64,000 nt of DNA from Frigoribacterium sp. ACAM 257 (GCF_007954365.1 NZ_VOLO01000003.1:434001-498000); one strand, 5' to 3'; shown: positions 35,871 to 45,567, counted from the stretch's first letter. A program made the numbers and translations. The notes: generated by a model from the sequence alone, not told the origin.

Positions 35871-37052
35871 CTACGGCGTCGAGGGCTCAGGCGAACGGGC
35901 GGCGTCGACCTCGGGCGTCCGGTCGGGCCCGCGGGTGCCGTCGCCGTCCAGGTCGAGCTCGAGCGCGGCCGAGTGCGCGTGGTCGCGGTCGGTGATGTGC
36001 AGCCGCTCGCCGCGGACGTGCAGGTGGCGCAGCTCGTCGGCGTCGAGCACGCCGCCGTTCTCGCGCAGGGCCCGTTCACGGAGCGCGCGCCCGACCCTGA
36101 CGTCCCACGCGCCGTTGCGGGCGAGGATGTGGTTGCGGGCGGTGTCGCGCATGGGCAGGGGGATGACCTCCTCGGCCTTGACCCCCCGGCGCAGCTGACG
36201 CATCCGGAGCACCTCGCTGTCGAGCTCGCCGCCGATGACGAGCACGAAGTTGCTGATGTACGAGTAGAGCAGCACGACCACGACGCCGCCGAGCCAGCCG
36301 TAGAAGCGGTCGTAGTTCGAGACGGTCGACACGTAGAGGGCGAAGCCGAGGGTGCAGACGGCCCAGATCACGAGCGCGAACATGGCGCCGTACGAGACCC
36401 AGCGCAGGCGGGGCGGGCGCACGTTCGGCGTGAAGTAGTAGAGCATCGCGACGGCGAAGACCGCCAGGGCCGCGATCACCGGCCACTTGACCACGTTGTA
36501 GAGCGTGAACCAGGGCTCCCCGAAGCCCGCGGCCTCGCCGATGCCCACGAACAGCGTCGGGGTCACGAGCAGCAGCGCCGCGATCACGGCGAACGACACC
36601 ATCAGCACGAAGGTGACGATCATCATGTGGCCGCGGAACTTCCAGATCCGGCGCCCCTCCTCGACCTCGTAGGCGGTGTTCATCGCCCGGCCGAAGGCGG
36701 TCGTGTACGACGACAGCGACCAGAGCGTGAGCCACAGGCCGATGCCGAACGCGACGCCGGGGTTCGAGAGGCTCAGCATCTGCTCGAGCGGCCGACGCAG
36801 GGTGTCGATCGCGTCCGCGCTCAGCACGAAACGGGCGACCTCGAGGATGTCGTTCACGGCCGCCTCGCCGTCCTGGAACAGCGCCACGCCCGAGACCAGG
36901 GCCAGCGCCGTCGGCAGGATCGCCAGGGTCGAGAAGAACGTCAAGGAGGCGGCGGCGTCGATCGTGCGGTGCCTCAGGAAGTCGTGCCAGACGCGCATGA
37001 CGACGTACCGGGTCGGCGACGGGTTCTCCGGGAGGGACCGCGTCGCAGACAT
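35871..37052 (-). CDS. YihY/BrkB-family inner-membrane protein
   Basis: A 393-residue protein with six predicted membrane helices in residues 30-285, starting with LRHRTIDAAASLTFFSTLAILPTALAL, the family signature, and ending with VVVVLLYSYISNFVLVIGGELD. The C-terminal 100 residues are charged and cytosolic. YihY/BrkB proteins were once annotated as ribonuclease BN, which is wrong for this fold; some are thought to act in lipid or envelope functions. It is divergent from the PrsW gene. Confidence 0.85.
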   Translation of the reverse strand: MSATRSLPENPSPTRYVVMRVWHDFLRHRTIDAAASLTFFSTLAILPTALALVSGVALFQDGEAAVNDILEVARFVLSADAIDTLRRPLEQMLSLSNPGVAFGIGLWLTLWSLSSYTTAFGRAMNTAYEVEEGRRIWKFRGHMMIVTFVLMVSFAVIAALLLVTPTLFVGIGEAAGFGEPWFTLYNVVKWPVIAALAVFAVAMLYYFTPNVRPPRLRWVSYGAMFALVIWAVCTLGFALYVSTVSNYDRFYGWLGGVVVVLLYSYISNFVLVIGGELDSEVLRMRQLRRGVKAEEVIPLPMRDTARNHILARNGAWDVRVGRALRERALRENGGVLDADELRHLHVRGERLHITDRDHAHSAALELDLDGDGTRGPDRTPEVDAARSPEPSTP

Positions 37053-37183
37053 CCCCCGAGAATACAGCGGCAGGGGTGCGGAGCGCGTCGCCGTGCGCGC
37101 GCCGGCCAGAGCGGGGTCGGGCGCTGGCCGGCGCGTCCTCGGCGCCCGGCCCGCGCCTCCTGCAGGCCCGTAGGGTCAGGGGC

Positions 37184-38566
37184 ATGACGTGGCACGACTC
37201 CGCACCGCAACACCTGCCCGTCGGGCAGCCCGCACGGGCGCCGGAGCCCGTCTGGTGGCCCGCGCAGCCGGTCTTCGCGCAGCCTGCGCCCCGGCGTCGA
37301 CCCGTCGCGAGCGGCGTCGCACTCGCCGTCGGCTTCACGGTCATCGGCGTCTTCGTGCTCGCCCTGGTCGTGTACTTCCTGATCTTCCTGTCTCCGGGCG
37401 TGATCCTCGCCGCGAGCCTGCTCGCCTTCGTGCCGCTCGCGATCGTGATGGTCGGCATCCGGCTGGTCGACCGCTGGGAGCCCGAGCCCCGAGTCGCCCT
37501 GCTCTTCGCGTTCCTCTGGGGCGCCGCCGTCTCGGTCGGCACCGCGCTCATCGTCGACCTCGTCGTCGGCTCCGTCCAGGGCCTCGTCGGCATCGGTGCG
37601 GAAGGAGGCGCGGAGGTCTTCGGCGCAGTCGTCCAGGCGCCGATCGTCGAGGAGGTCGCCAAGGGGTTCGGCGTCCTGCTGGTGCTGTGGATCTTCCGCC
37701 GGCACTTCGACGGGCCCGTCGACGGCGTCGTCTACGCCGCGACGGTGGCTGCCGGCTTCGCCTTCGTCGAGAACATCCAGTACTTCGCCCTGCAGGTCGT
37801 CGACGACCTGACGCTCGGCAGCGACGGGCTGGTCTTCGTGTTCGTGGTCCGCGCGCTGATGTCGCCGTTCGCCCACGTGATGTACACGGCGTGCACCGGC
37901 ATCGCGCTCGGCTGGGCCGCCCGCCGCACGGGCCGCCTCGGCGCCATCGGCTGGTTCGCCCTGGGGGTCGTGCCCGCCGCGGCCCTGCACGCCCTCTGGA
38001 ACGGCGCGCTCGTCGTCGTCGGCGACGGCTTCTTCGTCTACTACCTGCTCGTCCAGGTGCCGATCTTCGTCGCGATGGTGCTGCTGGTCGTGTTCCTGCG
38101 CCGCAACGAGCGCCGGGTGACGCACGCTCGACTCGCCGAGTACGCCGCGGTCGGCTGGTTCAGCGCCGACGAGGTCGCGATGCTCTCGACGAGCGCCGGT
38201 CGTCGCCGTGCCCGACGCTGGGCGACCGCGAACGGGACGGGGCCCGCCATGGGTCGCTTCGTCTCGGACGCCACGCGTCTCGCCTTCACGCGACAGCGGC
38301 TCGTCAAGGGCAAGAGAGGGCACGACGAGGGCGCACGCCGCGACGAGGCCGACCTGCTGGCGGCGCTCGCCGCGAGCCGGGCCGCGCTGCAGGCCCCGCC
38401 CGCGGCGTTCGTCGGGTGGCCGCAGCAGCCGGCGCTGGCCTGGCAGCAGCAGCAGCAGCCGGCGCAGCTGCAGGTGCCGCCGCAGCCCGTGCAGCAGCAG
38501 TACTGGCAGGACGGCCCTCCGACGCACGACCCCTGGGGTCGCCCCCTCCGGCCGCCCGGCTGGTGA
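37184..38566 (+). CDS. PrsW-family intramembrane metalloprotease
   Basis: A 460-residue protein with eight to nine membrane helices between residues 40 and 300. VQAPIVEEVAKGFGVLLVL has the EExxK motif, VAAGFAFVENIQYF the FxxxE motif, and FAHVMYTACTGIALGW plus LHALWNG the histidines of the ABI/CPBP-PrsW type active site. PrsW cuts anti-sigma factors within the membrane. The tail is Gln/Pro-rich (QQQQQ at about 425) and probably disordered. No sigma/anti-sigma pair is adjacent, so the substrate is unknown. Confidence 0.8.
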   Translation: MTWHDSAPQHLPVGQPARAPEPVWWPAQPVFAQPAPRRRPVASGVALAVGFTVIGVFVLALVVYFLIFLSPGVILAASLLAFVPLAIVMVGIRLVDRWEPEPRVALLFAFLWGAAVSVGTALIVDLVVGSVQGLVGIGAEGGAEVFGAVVQAPIVEEVAKGFGVLLVLWIFRRHFDGPVDGVVYAATVAAGFAFVENIQYFALQVVDDLTLGSDGLVFVFVVRALMSPFAHVMYTACTGIALGWAARRTGRLGAIGWFALGVVPAAALHALWNGALVVVGDGFFVYYLLVQVPIFVAMVLLVVFLRRNERRVTHARLAEYAAVGWFSADEVAMLSTSAGRRRARRWATANGTGPAMGRFVSDATRLAFTRQRLVKGKRGHDEGARRDEADLLAALAASRAALQAPPAAFVGWPQQPALAWQQQQQPAQLQVPPQPVQQQYWQDGPPTHDPWGRPLRPPGW

Positions 38567-38593
38567 GGTCGGCGGCGGTCGCCGCCTGCGGGG

Positions 38594-39949
38594 CTAGGGC
38601 GTCGGGTGCAGCGCGTCGTACTGGCGGAACGACGGCGTCAGCCGCGCCACCACCGCGATCAGCACGACGATCAACGCCCCGCCGAGCAGTGGTGGCCACG
38701 CGACGCCCGCCGCGACGACGAGCCCGACGAACAGGTCGCCGACCCGCGGTCCGCCGGTGACGACCACGATGAAGACGCCCTGGAGGCGCCCCCTCATGTG
38801 GTCGGGAGCCGCGGTCTGCAGGATGGTCGAGCGGAAGATCGAGCTCACGTTGTCGGCGGCTCCGGCTCCCGCCAGGGCGAGCGCGGCAGCGGCGAGCGCG
38901 ACGAGGTCGGCCTGCCCCAGCCCCTCCGTCAGGCCGCCGTCGCCCCGGGGCGACGTGAGCGCCAGGACGAGCCCGAACGCCGCGATGCAGATCCCGTAGA
39001 CGGTGATCGCCCGGTCGACGGCCCTGCCCTGGAGGCGCACGTGGCCGAGTCGACCGGAGAAGACGCTGCTCAGCAGCGCCCCCACGGCGTAGGAGGCGGT
39101 GAGCACGCCCACCGTCACCGCACCTCCTCCGATCACCACGGCCCCGACCACGGGGTAGAGCACGCGCGGCTGCCCGAAGGTCATCGCGATGATGTCGACC
39201 ACGAACGTCGTCCGCACCGTCGGCGCTCGCCGCAGGAACCGCATGCCCTCGACCAGCGAGGCCAGGCCGGGCCGCTGCGCGTTCCCCTCCGGGCGGATCG
39301 GCGGCAGGGTCACGATCCCGAGGAACGCGAACGAGAAGAGCACGACGTCGACCGTGTAGGTGGGGGCGAAGCCGATGCCCGCGACGAGCACCCCCGCGAG
39401 CGCCGGCCCGACCGTGAGCATCAGCCCGGTGCCGATCCCGCCGAGCGCGGCGGCGGCGGGCAGCAGAGAGGCCGGCAGGAGGCGCGGCACGATCGACGCG
39501 CGCGAGGTCGCGATCATCGTGCCCGCGACCGCGTTCACGCAGGTCAGCACGTAGAGCAGCCCCACCTCGTGCAGGCCGAGCCAGGCGTGCAGGGCGATGG
39601 CGGCGGTCGAGAGCCAGGCGAACACGGCGGCGACGAGGGCGACCTTGCGCCGGTCGAACGCGTCGGCGAGCATGCCGCCCCAGAGCCCCGCGACGATCAT
39701 GGGCACGAGCGAGACGACGCCGACCAGCGCGACGGCGACGGTCGAGCGGGTGATGTCGTAGACCTCGAGCCCGACGGCGACGAGGGTCAGCTGCGTGCCG
39801 ATGCCGCTGACGGTGTTGCCGACGAAGAGCCGCGCGAAGGCAGGGCTCTGCCGCAGGGGAGTGACGTCGACGAGCACGGGGCGGCGGGACGGAGCCGGAG
39901 CAGGCGGGGGCGGGGAAGTGGTCAAGGCTCCATCATGCGCGATGCGCAC
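38594..39949 (-). CDS. MFS transporter (DHA3/EntS-like)
   Basis: A 451-residue transporter with 12 predicted membrane helices; PLRQSPAFARLFVGNTVSGIGTQLTLVAV opens the first, and ADAFDRRKVAL is motif A. This is the pattern of DHA3-type exporters such as EntS (enterobactin efflux) and macrolide efflux proteins. The start is uncertain: GTG at 39949 gives the length used here, while TTG at 39925 has a GGAG close upstream. No siderophore gene is nearby. It is divergent from the FKBP gene with about 60 bp between. Confidence 0.75.
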   Translation of the reverse strand: MRIAHDGALTTSPPPPAPAPSRRPVLVDVTPLRQSPAFARLFVGNTVSGIGTQLTLVAVGLEVYDITRSTVAVALVGVVSLVPMIVAGLWGGMLADAFDRRKVALVAAVFAWLSTAAIALHAWLGLHEVGLLYVLTCVNAVAGTMIATSRASIVPRLLPASLLPAAAALGGIGTGLMLTVGPALAGVLVAGIGFAPTYTVDVVLFSFAFLGIVTLPPIRPEGNAQRPGLASLVEGMRFLRRAPTVRTTFVVDIIAMTFGQPRVLYPVVGAVVIGGGAVTVGVLTASYAVGALLSSVFSGRLGHVRLQGRAVDRAITVYGICIAAFGLVLALTSPRGDGGLTEGLGQADLVALAAAALALAGAGAADNVSSIFRSTILQTAAPDHMRGRLQGVFIVVVTGGPRVGDLFVGLVVAAGVAWPPLLGGALIVVLIAVVARLTPSFRQYDALHPTP

Positions 39950-40012
39950 CGTTCCCGGATCGACGCGCGGACGTCGCCCGACGACCCGAGGAGGCGGTGG
40001 TTGGATGGACGC

Positions 40013-40387
40013 ATGACTCACGACCCCAGCACCAAGCCCGAGATCGACGCCCCCACCGCTCCTGCTCCCGCCGAGCTCGAGATCACCGACATCACGGTCG
40101 GCGACGGCGACGAGGCCCAGTCCGGCTCGACCGTCAACGTCCACTACCTCGGCGTCGAGTTCGACTCCGGAGAAGAGTTCGACGCGTCGTGGAGCCGCGG
40201 CGAGCCCATCAACTTCCCCCTCGCGGCGCTCGTCCGCGGTTGGCAGGAGGGCATCCCCGGCATGAAGGTCGGCGGCCGCCGCCAGCTCGTCGTCCCGCCG
40301 CACCTCGCCTACGGCCCCGCCGGCGGCGGGCACCCCCTCTCTGGCAAGACCCTGATCTTCGTCATCGACCTCCTCGGCGTCAGCTGA
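40013..40387 (+). CDS. FKBP-type peptidyl-prolyl isomerase
   Basis: A 124-residue single-domain FKBP. VNVHYLGVEFDSGEEFDASW, GWQEGIPGMKVGGRRQLVVPPHLAYG and TLIFVIDLLGV are the family strands, including the aromatic and acidic residues of the proline-binding pocket. No signal peptide, so a cytosolic folding helper. The stop overlaps the start of the next gene as TGATG, so the two are translationally coupled. Confidence 0.9.
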   Translation: MTHDPSTKPEIDAPTAPAPAELEITDITVGDGDEAQSGSTVNVHYLGVEFDSGEEFDASWSRGEPINFPLAALVRGWQEGIPGMKVGGRRQLVVPPHLAYGPAGGGHPLSGKTLIFVIDLLGVS

Positions 40388-41217
40388 TGACGGCCCCCTC
40401 GATCGGCCTCGCCGACGGCCGGACCATCCCGGCCCTCGGCCTCGGCACGTACGGGATGGACGGCGACGAGGGCGCGGGCCAGGTCGCCACGGCGATCGAG
40501 TCCGGCTACCGCCTCCTCGACACCGCCCTCAACTACGGCAACGAGGCGGCGGTCGGCGAGGCCGTCCGTCGGGTCGACGTGCCCCGCGACGAGCTCGTCG
40601 TCACGTCGAAGCTGCCGGGCCGCCACCACGGCTACGACGAGACGCTCGCGAGCTTCGAGGAGACGCGCAAGAACCTCGGCCTCGACTTCGTCGACCTCTA
40701 CCTGATCCACTGGCCGCTGCCGCGTGTCGACAAGTACGTCGACTCGTTCCGCGCGTTCGTGAAGTTGCAGGAGGACGGCCTCGTCGGCAGCGTCGGCGTC
40801 TCGAACTTCACCGAGGAGCACCTGCAGCGCGTCGCCGACGAGACCGGCGTCGTGCCCGTGGTGAACCAGATCGAGCTGCACCCGTACTTCCCCCAGGCGG
40901 GGATGCGCGCGGTGCACGAGCGCATGGGCATCGTCACCGAGAGCTGGAGCCCGCTCGCCAAGCAGAGCGAGCTGCTGCAGGAGGCGGTCGTCACCGAGAT
41001 CGCCCGTGCCCACGGCAGGACGCCCACCCAGGTCGTGCTGCGCTGGCACGTCCAGCTCGGCGCCGTGCCCGTGCCGAAGTCGGCCGACCCCGGCCGGCAG
41101 CGCGAGAACCTCGACGTCTTCGACTTCGAGCTGTCCGACGACGAGGTCGCCCGCATCAGCGGCCTCGAGCGCGGCCGGCTCTGGGACGGCGACCCCGAGA
41201 CGCACGAGGAGTTCTAG
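40387..41217 (+). CDS. Aldo-keto reductase (2,5-diketo-gluconate reductase-like)
   Basis: A 276-residue AKR barrel. LLDTALNYGNEAAVGEA contains the catalytic aspartate and tyrosine, TSKLPG the lysine and LIHWPLP the histidine; VPVPKSADPGRQRENLDVFDF is the NADPH-binding segment with the KSxxxxR motif. Members reduce aldehydes, ketones or diketogluconates. The gene shares a TGATG junction with the FKBP gene. Confidence 0.85.
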   Translation: MTAPSIGLADGRTIPALGLGTYGMDGDEGAGQVATAIESGYRLLDTALNYGNEAAVGEAVRRVDVPRDELVVTSKLPGRHHGYDETLASFEETRKNLGLDFVDLYLIHWPLPRVDKYVDSFRAFVKLQEDGLVGSVGVSNFTEEHLQRVADETGVVPVVNQIELHPYFPQAGMRAVHERMGIVTESWSPLAKQSELLQEAVVTEIARAHGRTPTQVVLRWHVQLGAVPVPKSADPGRQRENLDVFDFELSDDEVARISGLERGRLWDGDPETHEEF

Positions 41218-41266
41218 ATCCGGCTGCCGGCCGGCTCGCTGCCGGCCTCGGCCTCCCTGCGCGACA

Positions 41267-41296
41267 CGCCCGCGTCCTCTCCGGAGGGCGCGGGCG
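41267..41296. terminator. Hairpin terminator
   Basis: CGCCCGCG pairs with CGCGGGCG, with an inner TCCTC/GGAGG-type extension, between the aldo-keto reductase and HelD genes. Confidence 0.6.
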
Positions 41297-41375
41297 CCGT
41301 CGCGTGTGGGGCGGACGAGCGCCCCTGCACAGGTAGACTGGCGTGCCGTCTTTCCCGAGGGGTGGAGCAAACCTG

Positions 41376-43655
41376 GTGTCATCTGAGCTGGAGCGCGAAC
41401 GCGCCTACGTGGCCACGCTGTACGCGCGTCTGGACGAGTTGAAGGCCGACGCCCGCGTGCGGCTCGAGAGCACCCGGCGAGAGGCCGTGGGCGGCAACCA
41501 CCAGAGCCGCAGCGAGCGGGACGCGTTCGCGAAGCTCTACGAGGACACGATCACGCAGCTCGGCGCCGTCGACGAGCGTCTCGCCTTCGGCCGCCTCGAG
41601 CTCGAGCGGCCCGACGAGACCGGCAGCGCGCTCCGCTACATCGGCCGGGTCGGCCTGCGCGACCGGCAGCACCACCCGATCCTGCTCGACTGGCGGGTGC
41701 CCGGCGCGAGCGCCTTCTACCAGGCGACCGCGGCCACGCCCATGGGCGTCCGAGCCCGCCGTCACCTCACCCTCGCCGGGCGTGCCGTCACCCGCCTCGA
41801 GGACGAGGTCTTCGACCCCGACCTGCTCGACCGCGACGACGTGCAGCTGCAGGGCGAGGGCGCGCTGATGGCCGCCCTCACGGCCCAGCGCACCGGTCGG
41901 ATGACCGACATCGTCGCCACGATCCAGGCCGAGCAAGACCGGATCATCCGGTCCGAGCTCGACGGCGTCCTCGTCGTCCAGGGCGGGCCCGGCACGGGCA
42001 AGACCGCCGTCGCTCTACACCGCGCGGCCTACCTGCTCTACTCGCACCGTGACCGTCTGCGCGGCTCCGGTGTGCTCATCGTCGGCCCGTCGCGGTCGTT
42101 CCTGCGGTACATCGAGCAGGTCCTGCCGTCGCTCGGCGAGAGCGGCGTCGTGCTGTCGAGCCTCGGCGGGCTCTACCCCGACCTCGAGACGCAGGTCGAC
42201 GACGCCCCCGACGTCGCAGCGCTCAAGGGCTCGGCCGAGATGGCCGAGCTGATCAAGCGTGCGGTCCGCTCGCGACAGGTCCGGCCGAGCCACGCGACGA
42301 CGATCGACATCAACGGCGAACGGCTCGTCGTGCAGCCCGAGCTGATCGGCGACGCCATGCGGCGGGCGCAGGAGCGGGGCAAGCAGCACAACCTCGGCCG
42401 CGTCACCTTCAACAAGGCGGCCCTGTCGGCCCTGACCCGCCTGCTCGTGTCGCAGATGCGCGAGCACGGCACGACGGTCGACGAGTCGGACGAGGCGGTG
42501 CTCCGCGAGGACATCCGGCAGTCGCACGACGTCCGGGTGCTGCTCAACACCGCGTGGATGCCGCTGTCGGCCGAGAAGCTGATCGAGGATCTGTTCGCGC
42601 GGCCGAACTGGCTCGCGACGATCACCCAGCGCTGGACGCCCGAGCAGCGGGCCCTGCTCCAGCGTCCGCGCGGCTCGCAGTTCACGATCTCCGACGTGCC
42701 GCTGCTCGACGAGGCGGCCGAGCTGCTCGGCGAGTTCCAGGCGGGTGTCGACCCCGACAAGCTGGCCCGCAAGCAGCAGCGCAAGCGCGACATCGAGAAC
42801 GCCGAGCGCGCGATCGAGAACATGGGCGTCGAGGGCATGGTGTCGGCCGAGCAGATCGCGGGCGGGTTCGCCGAGCGCGCCGCGTCGATGACCACCTCCG
42901 AGCGCGCCGCCGGCGACCGGACCTGGGCCTTCGGCCACGTCGTCGTCGACGAGGCACAAGAACTGTCGCCCATGCAGTGGCGGCTGCTGTCCCGCCGCTG
43001 CCCGCTGCGCTCGTTCACCGTCGTCGGCGACATCGCCCAGGCGTCCAGCCCGGCCGCCGCCTCCTCGTGGGACAGGGCGCTCCAGGCCCTGCTCGGCCGT
43101 CGCCGCGGCTCGAGCGTCGCCGGCACCACGGCGCCCTGGCGCCTCGAAGAACTCACGGTCAACTACCGCACGCCGAGCCAGATCGTCGAGCACGCCGAGC
43201 GCCTCGCCGTCGAGAACGGCCTGACCATCACGGCGAGCCGGTCGGTCCGGTCGAGCGAGTGGCCGGTCCGTGAGATCGCGGTGCCCGCCCTCGCCGCCTC
43301 GGGCGACAGCCGAGGAGGCGCCGCGCGCGACGCCCTCGTCGCCGCGGTCGTCGAGGCGGTCGCCGCCGATCGCGGGGTCGACGCCGACGGCACCCTCGCG
43401 GTCATCGCGCCGCAGCACCTCGTGGCCGATCTGGTCTCAGGGCTGGACCCGCTGTTCCCGGGGCAGGTGGCGCCGGGCACGGCGTCGCTGACCCGCCCGA
43501 TCTCGGTGCTCAGCCCGGCGACGTCCAAGGGGCTCGAGTTCGACAGCGTCGTGCTCGTCGACCCCGAGGGCATCCGCACCGGCGCCGCGCGAGGCGCGGC
43601 CAGCCTCTACGTGGCGATGACCCGGCCGACGCAACGCCTCACAGTCGTCGGCTAG
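41376..43655 (+). CDS. HelD-type RNA polymerase recycling ATPase (UvrD-like helicase)
   Basis: A 759-residue superfamily 1 ATPase. A long charged coiled-coil opens the protein (SELERERAYVATLYARLDELKADARVRL), then a Walker A GGPGTGKTAVALHRAAYLLYSHR, a large insertion, Walker B VVVDEAQELSPMQW, TVVGDIAQ, LTVNYRTPSQI and C-terminal VLSPATSKGLEFDSVVLVD with YVAMTRPTQ. This order is that of HelD proteins, which pull RNA polymerase off DNA and nucleic acids; the actinobacterial type (class II) has this length. GTG at 41376 has GGAG upstream. Confidence 0.85.
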   Translation: MSSELERERAYVATLYARLDELKADARVRLESTRREAVGGNHQSRSERDAFAKLYEDTITQLGAVDERLAFGRLELERPDETGSALRYIGRVGLRDRQHHPILLDWRVPGASAFYQATAATPMGVRARRHLTLAGRAVTRLEDEVFDPDLLDRDDVQLQGEGALMAALTAQRTGRMTDIVATIQAEQDRIIRSELDGVLVVQGGPGTGKTAVALHRAAYLLYSHRDRLRGSGVLIVGPSRSFLRYIEQVLPSLGESGVVLSSLGGLYPDLETQVDDAPDVAALKGSAEMAELIKRAVRSRQVRPSHATTIDINGERLVVQPELIGDAMRRAQERGKQHNLGRVTFNKAALSALTRLLVSQMREHGTTVDESDEAVLREDIRQSHDVRVLLNTAWMPLSAEKLIEDLFARPNWLATITQRWTPEQRALLQRPRGSQFTISDVPLLDEAAELLGEFQAGVDPDKLARKQQRKRDIENAERAIENMGVEGMVSAEQIAGGFAERAASMTTSERAAGDRTWAFGHVVVDEAQELSPMQWRLLSRRCPLRSFTVVGDIAQASSPAAASSWDRALQALLGRRRGSSVAGTTAPWRLEELTVNYRTPSQIVEHAERLAVENGLTITASRSVRSSEWPVREIAVPALAASGDSRGGAARDALVAAVVEAVAADRGVDADGTLAVIAPQHLVADLVSGLDPLFPGQVAPGTASLTRPISVLSPATSKGLEFDSVVLVDPEGIRTGAARGAASLYVAMTRPTQRLTVVG

Positions 43656-43702
43656 CGCCGCGCCGCCGCCGCATGGTCGCAAAGCGACGCGGAGACGACA
43701 AG

Positions 43703-43743
43703 ACGACGCGATGTCCCAGGTCGCTTTGTCGCTATCGCGTCGT
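43703..43743. terminator. Hairpin between convergent genes
   Basis: ACGACGCGAT pairs with ATCGCGTCGT (10 bp) around a 21-nt loop. It overlaps the last codons of the minus-strand gene. Short repeats of GTCGC and its complement surround it (43675-43735). Confidence 0.4.
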
Positions 43744-44325
43744 TTCCCGGCGGCCGGCGGCCCGCGCCGCTGCCTCGACCCGGTCGTGGTGCGCTCGCCA
43801 GCCCTCGTCGTCCAGGATCGGCACGTTCGGGTCGGCCGGTCCGTTGCCGAGCCTGCCGTCGACCAGCTCGCGGACGAGGTCGGCGTGGCCCGCGTGACGC
43901 GCCGTCTCGACGCACAGGTGCACGAGGACCGAGTGCAGCGTCACGTCCCGTCGGTCGGCGGGCCACCACGGCACGACGCCGGGGGAGTCGAGGTCGAGCG
44001 CCGCGACGGTCGCGTCGGCGTGCTCGGCGGAGTGGCGGGCGAAGGCGACGATCGCCTCCCGCGTCTCGTCCTCGGTCGCCCAGAGGTCCGCCTCCGGCTC
44101 GCTGGTCTCCGTCAGCCACGGCATCTCGCGGTCCGACGGTCTGCCGAAGACCTCGCCGAGGTAGCCGAGCTGGACGCTCGCGACGTGCTTGACGAGGCCG
44201 AGCAGGTTGGTGCCGCTCGGCATGAGCGGACGCCGTACGTCGTACTCGTCGAGCCCGTCGAGCTTCGCCAGCAGATCGGCGCGCTGCTTCGACAAGTAGC
44301 GCTGCAGGGTCTCTTTCTCGTCCAT
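43732..44325 (-). CDS. DinB/DUF664 family protein
   Basis: A 197-residue four-helix-bundle protein. KHVASVQLGYLGEVFGR and LVHLCVETARHAGHADLVRELVDGR place histidines at the usual three metal positions of the DinB/YfiT fold. Proteins of this family include mycothiol-dependent transferases and bacillithiol transferases; which reaction this one performs is not clear. The DUF664 label fits the EVFGRPSDREMPW and ADLVRELVDG segments. Confidence 0.7.
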   Translation of the reverse strand: MDEKETLQRYLSKQRADLLAKLDGLDEYDVRRPLMPSGTNLLGLVKHVASVQLGYLGEVFGRPSDREMPWLTETSEPEADLWATEDETREAIVAFARHSAEHADATVAALDLDSPGVVPWWPADRRDVTLHSVLVHLCVETARHAGHADLVRELVDGRLGNGPADPNVPILDDEGWRAHHDRVEAAARAAGRRETTR

Positions 44326-44537
44326 GTCCCCAGGGTGCCGCCTCCCTGCCTCTGCCGCCACCACCTGCCGCGCCGCCGCCGCCCGCGCCTCTGCCGCTTC
44401 CTCTCCTCCGCACACCTCACCTCCTCTTCCTCGAGCAAGGCCGCTCAGGCTGGATCGTCGACACCCGTCGAAGCCGCGCGGGCCCCTCGGCGCGCGGCAG
44501 GGTGCGCGCGGGTCCTGCGGGTGTCGACGCCGACGCG

Positions 44538-45137
44538 CTATCGGTAGTCGGGCGGCCAGGCGAACGCAGGAGGCGCGGTGACGACCTCGCCCCGGGGCGC
44601 GAGCACGAGCGCGACGTCCTCGAAGTCGCTCAGCCGGATGCCGGCCGGGTCGCCCGACCAGCGACTCCCGTCCACGAACGTCGTCAGCTCGAGGCCGTCG
44701 TCGGGGCCCAGCGAGCCGATGCTGACGGCGTCGAGGTGCACGTCCCACTCGGTGAAGAGCTGGCCCAGCACGAACGACTCCCGTCGGGGCGACTCGACGT
44801 GCACGATGCCGGACGTGTCGTGGGTGTGCAGGGGAGCGGCGAGCTTCGTGTCGGCGTCGTGCCCGATGTCGCCGGGGATCGTCACGGCCTCGCCGTCGAC
44901 CGTGATCGAGAGGTGCGCGTGCACGTGCATCGCGAGGTCCTCGCCCCAGACGTTCTGCATCCCCGCGAGCTCGGCGCGGCCGAGCCGGTCGCCCACGGCG
45001 GGCACGGGCCAGGGCGGGGCGCTCTCGGCGCCGACGACGCGGGACGGCTGTGCCGATCCGACCAGGCCGATCCCCACGGCGCCGCCGACGACGACGACCG
45101 CGGCGACGGACCCGAAGAGGACGTCTCGGGAGGGCAC
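44538..45137 (-). CDS. Membrane-anchored protein with HVHAHL motif
   Basis: A 199-residue protein with one N-terminal membrane helix (VLFGSVAAVVVVGGAVGIGLVG) and an extracytoplasmic domain containing MHVHAHLSITVDGEAVTIPGDIGHD, LHTHDTSGIVHVES and FVLGQLFTEWDV. The clustered histidines suggest metal binding; related proteins occur in many bacteria and I know no named function. GTG at 45137, four bases after the inhibitor gene's stop and with GTGAGGG upstream, is preferred over a start at 45200 that would overlap that gene by 59 bp. Confidence 0.55.
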   Translation of the reverse strand: MPSRDVLFGSVAAVVVVGGAVGIGLVGSAQPSRVVGAESAPPWPVPAVGDRLGRAELAGMQNVWGEDLAMHVHAHLSITVDGEAVTIPGDIGHDADTKLAAPLHTHDTSGIVHVESPRRESFVLGQLFTEWDVHLDAVSIGSLGPDDGLELTTFVDGSRWSGDPAGIRLSDFEDVALVLAPRGEVVTAPPAFAWPPDYR

Positions 45138-45141
45138 GTGG

Positions 45142-45483
45142 CTAGCCCTCACGTCCGGGCGCGTGCGAGTCGGGCCGGGTGCCGTGTCCGTCGGCTGCAC
45201 GCTCGGCGTCGCTCACCTCGCGCACCCGATCGACCAGCTCGCGCCAGGGCCCGGTCACCTGCTGCTCGGGCAGCTTGGCCTTCTTCGCCGGCGTGGTCTC
45301 CGCAGAGATGACCCACACGAAGCGGTCGGGCTGCACCGGCTGGGTCGGCGTCGGCGCGTCCGACCAGGGCACCAGTTCGAGAAGCACGAGCCAGGACTCG
45401 GTGTCGGGCTCGGCATCGACGTCGACCTGCCAGGTGCGAGTGAGCCCGGCGAAGCCGCCGGACCTCTGGACGGTCACCATCAT
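45142..45483 (-). CDS. Emfourin-like inhibitor of the adjacent M4 protease
   Basis: A 113-residue protein opening VTVQRSGGFAGLTRTWQVDVD, close to the start of emfourin, the protein inhibitor encoded next to protealysin-type M4 proteases. PDRFVWVISAE and WRELVDRVREV fit the rest of that small domain. There is no signal peptide, matching a cytosolic inhibitor that keeps a leaderless protease in check. It lies downstream of the M4 gene on the same strand. The last 25 residues are charged and variable. Confidence 0.75.
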   Translation of the reverse strand: MMVTVQRSGGFAGLTRTWQVDVDAEPDTESWLVLLELVPWSDAPTPTQPVQPDRFVWVISAETTPAKKAKLPEQQVTGPWRELVDRVREVSDAERAADGHGTRPDSHAPGREG

Positions 45484-45567
45484 GGCCGCGATGCTACTCC
45501 GCGGCGCCGTGCGGCCCGGCTGCCGAGCGGCCGAGCAGCAAGCGGCCGAGCGGCCGAGCGGCAGAGC

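Noticed and set aside
43660-43745. Further member of the palindrome families
   Set aside because: Only a 10-bp stem with scattered GTCGC repeats; not clearly related to the other families, so listed only as a weak terminator.
44326-44537. Small gene in the pyrimidine-rich gap before the DinB gene
   Set aside because: Short frames here have no ribosome site and low-complexity Ala/Pro/Arg composition.
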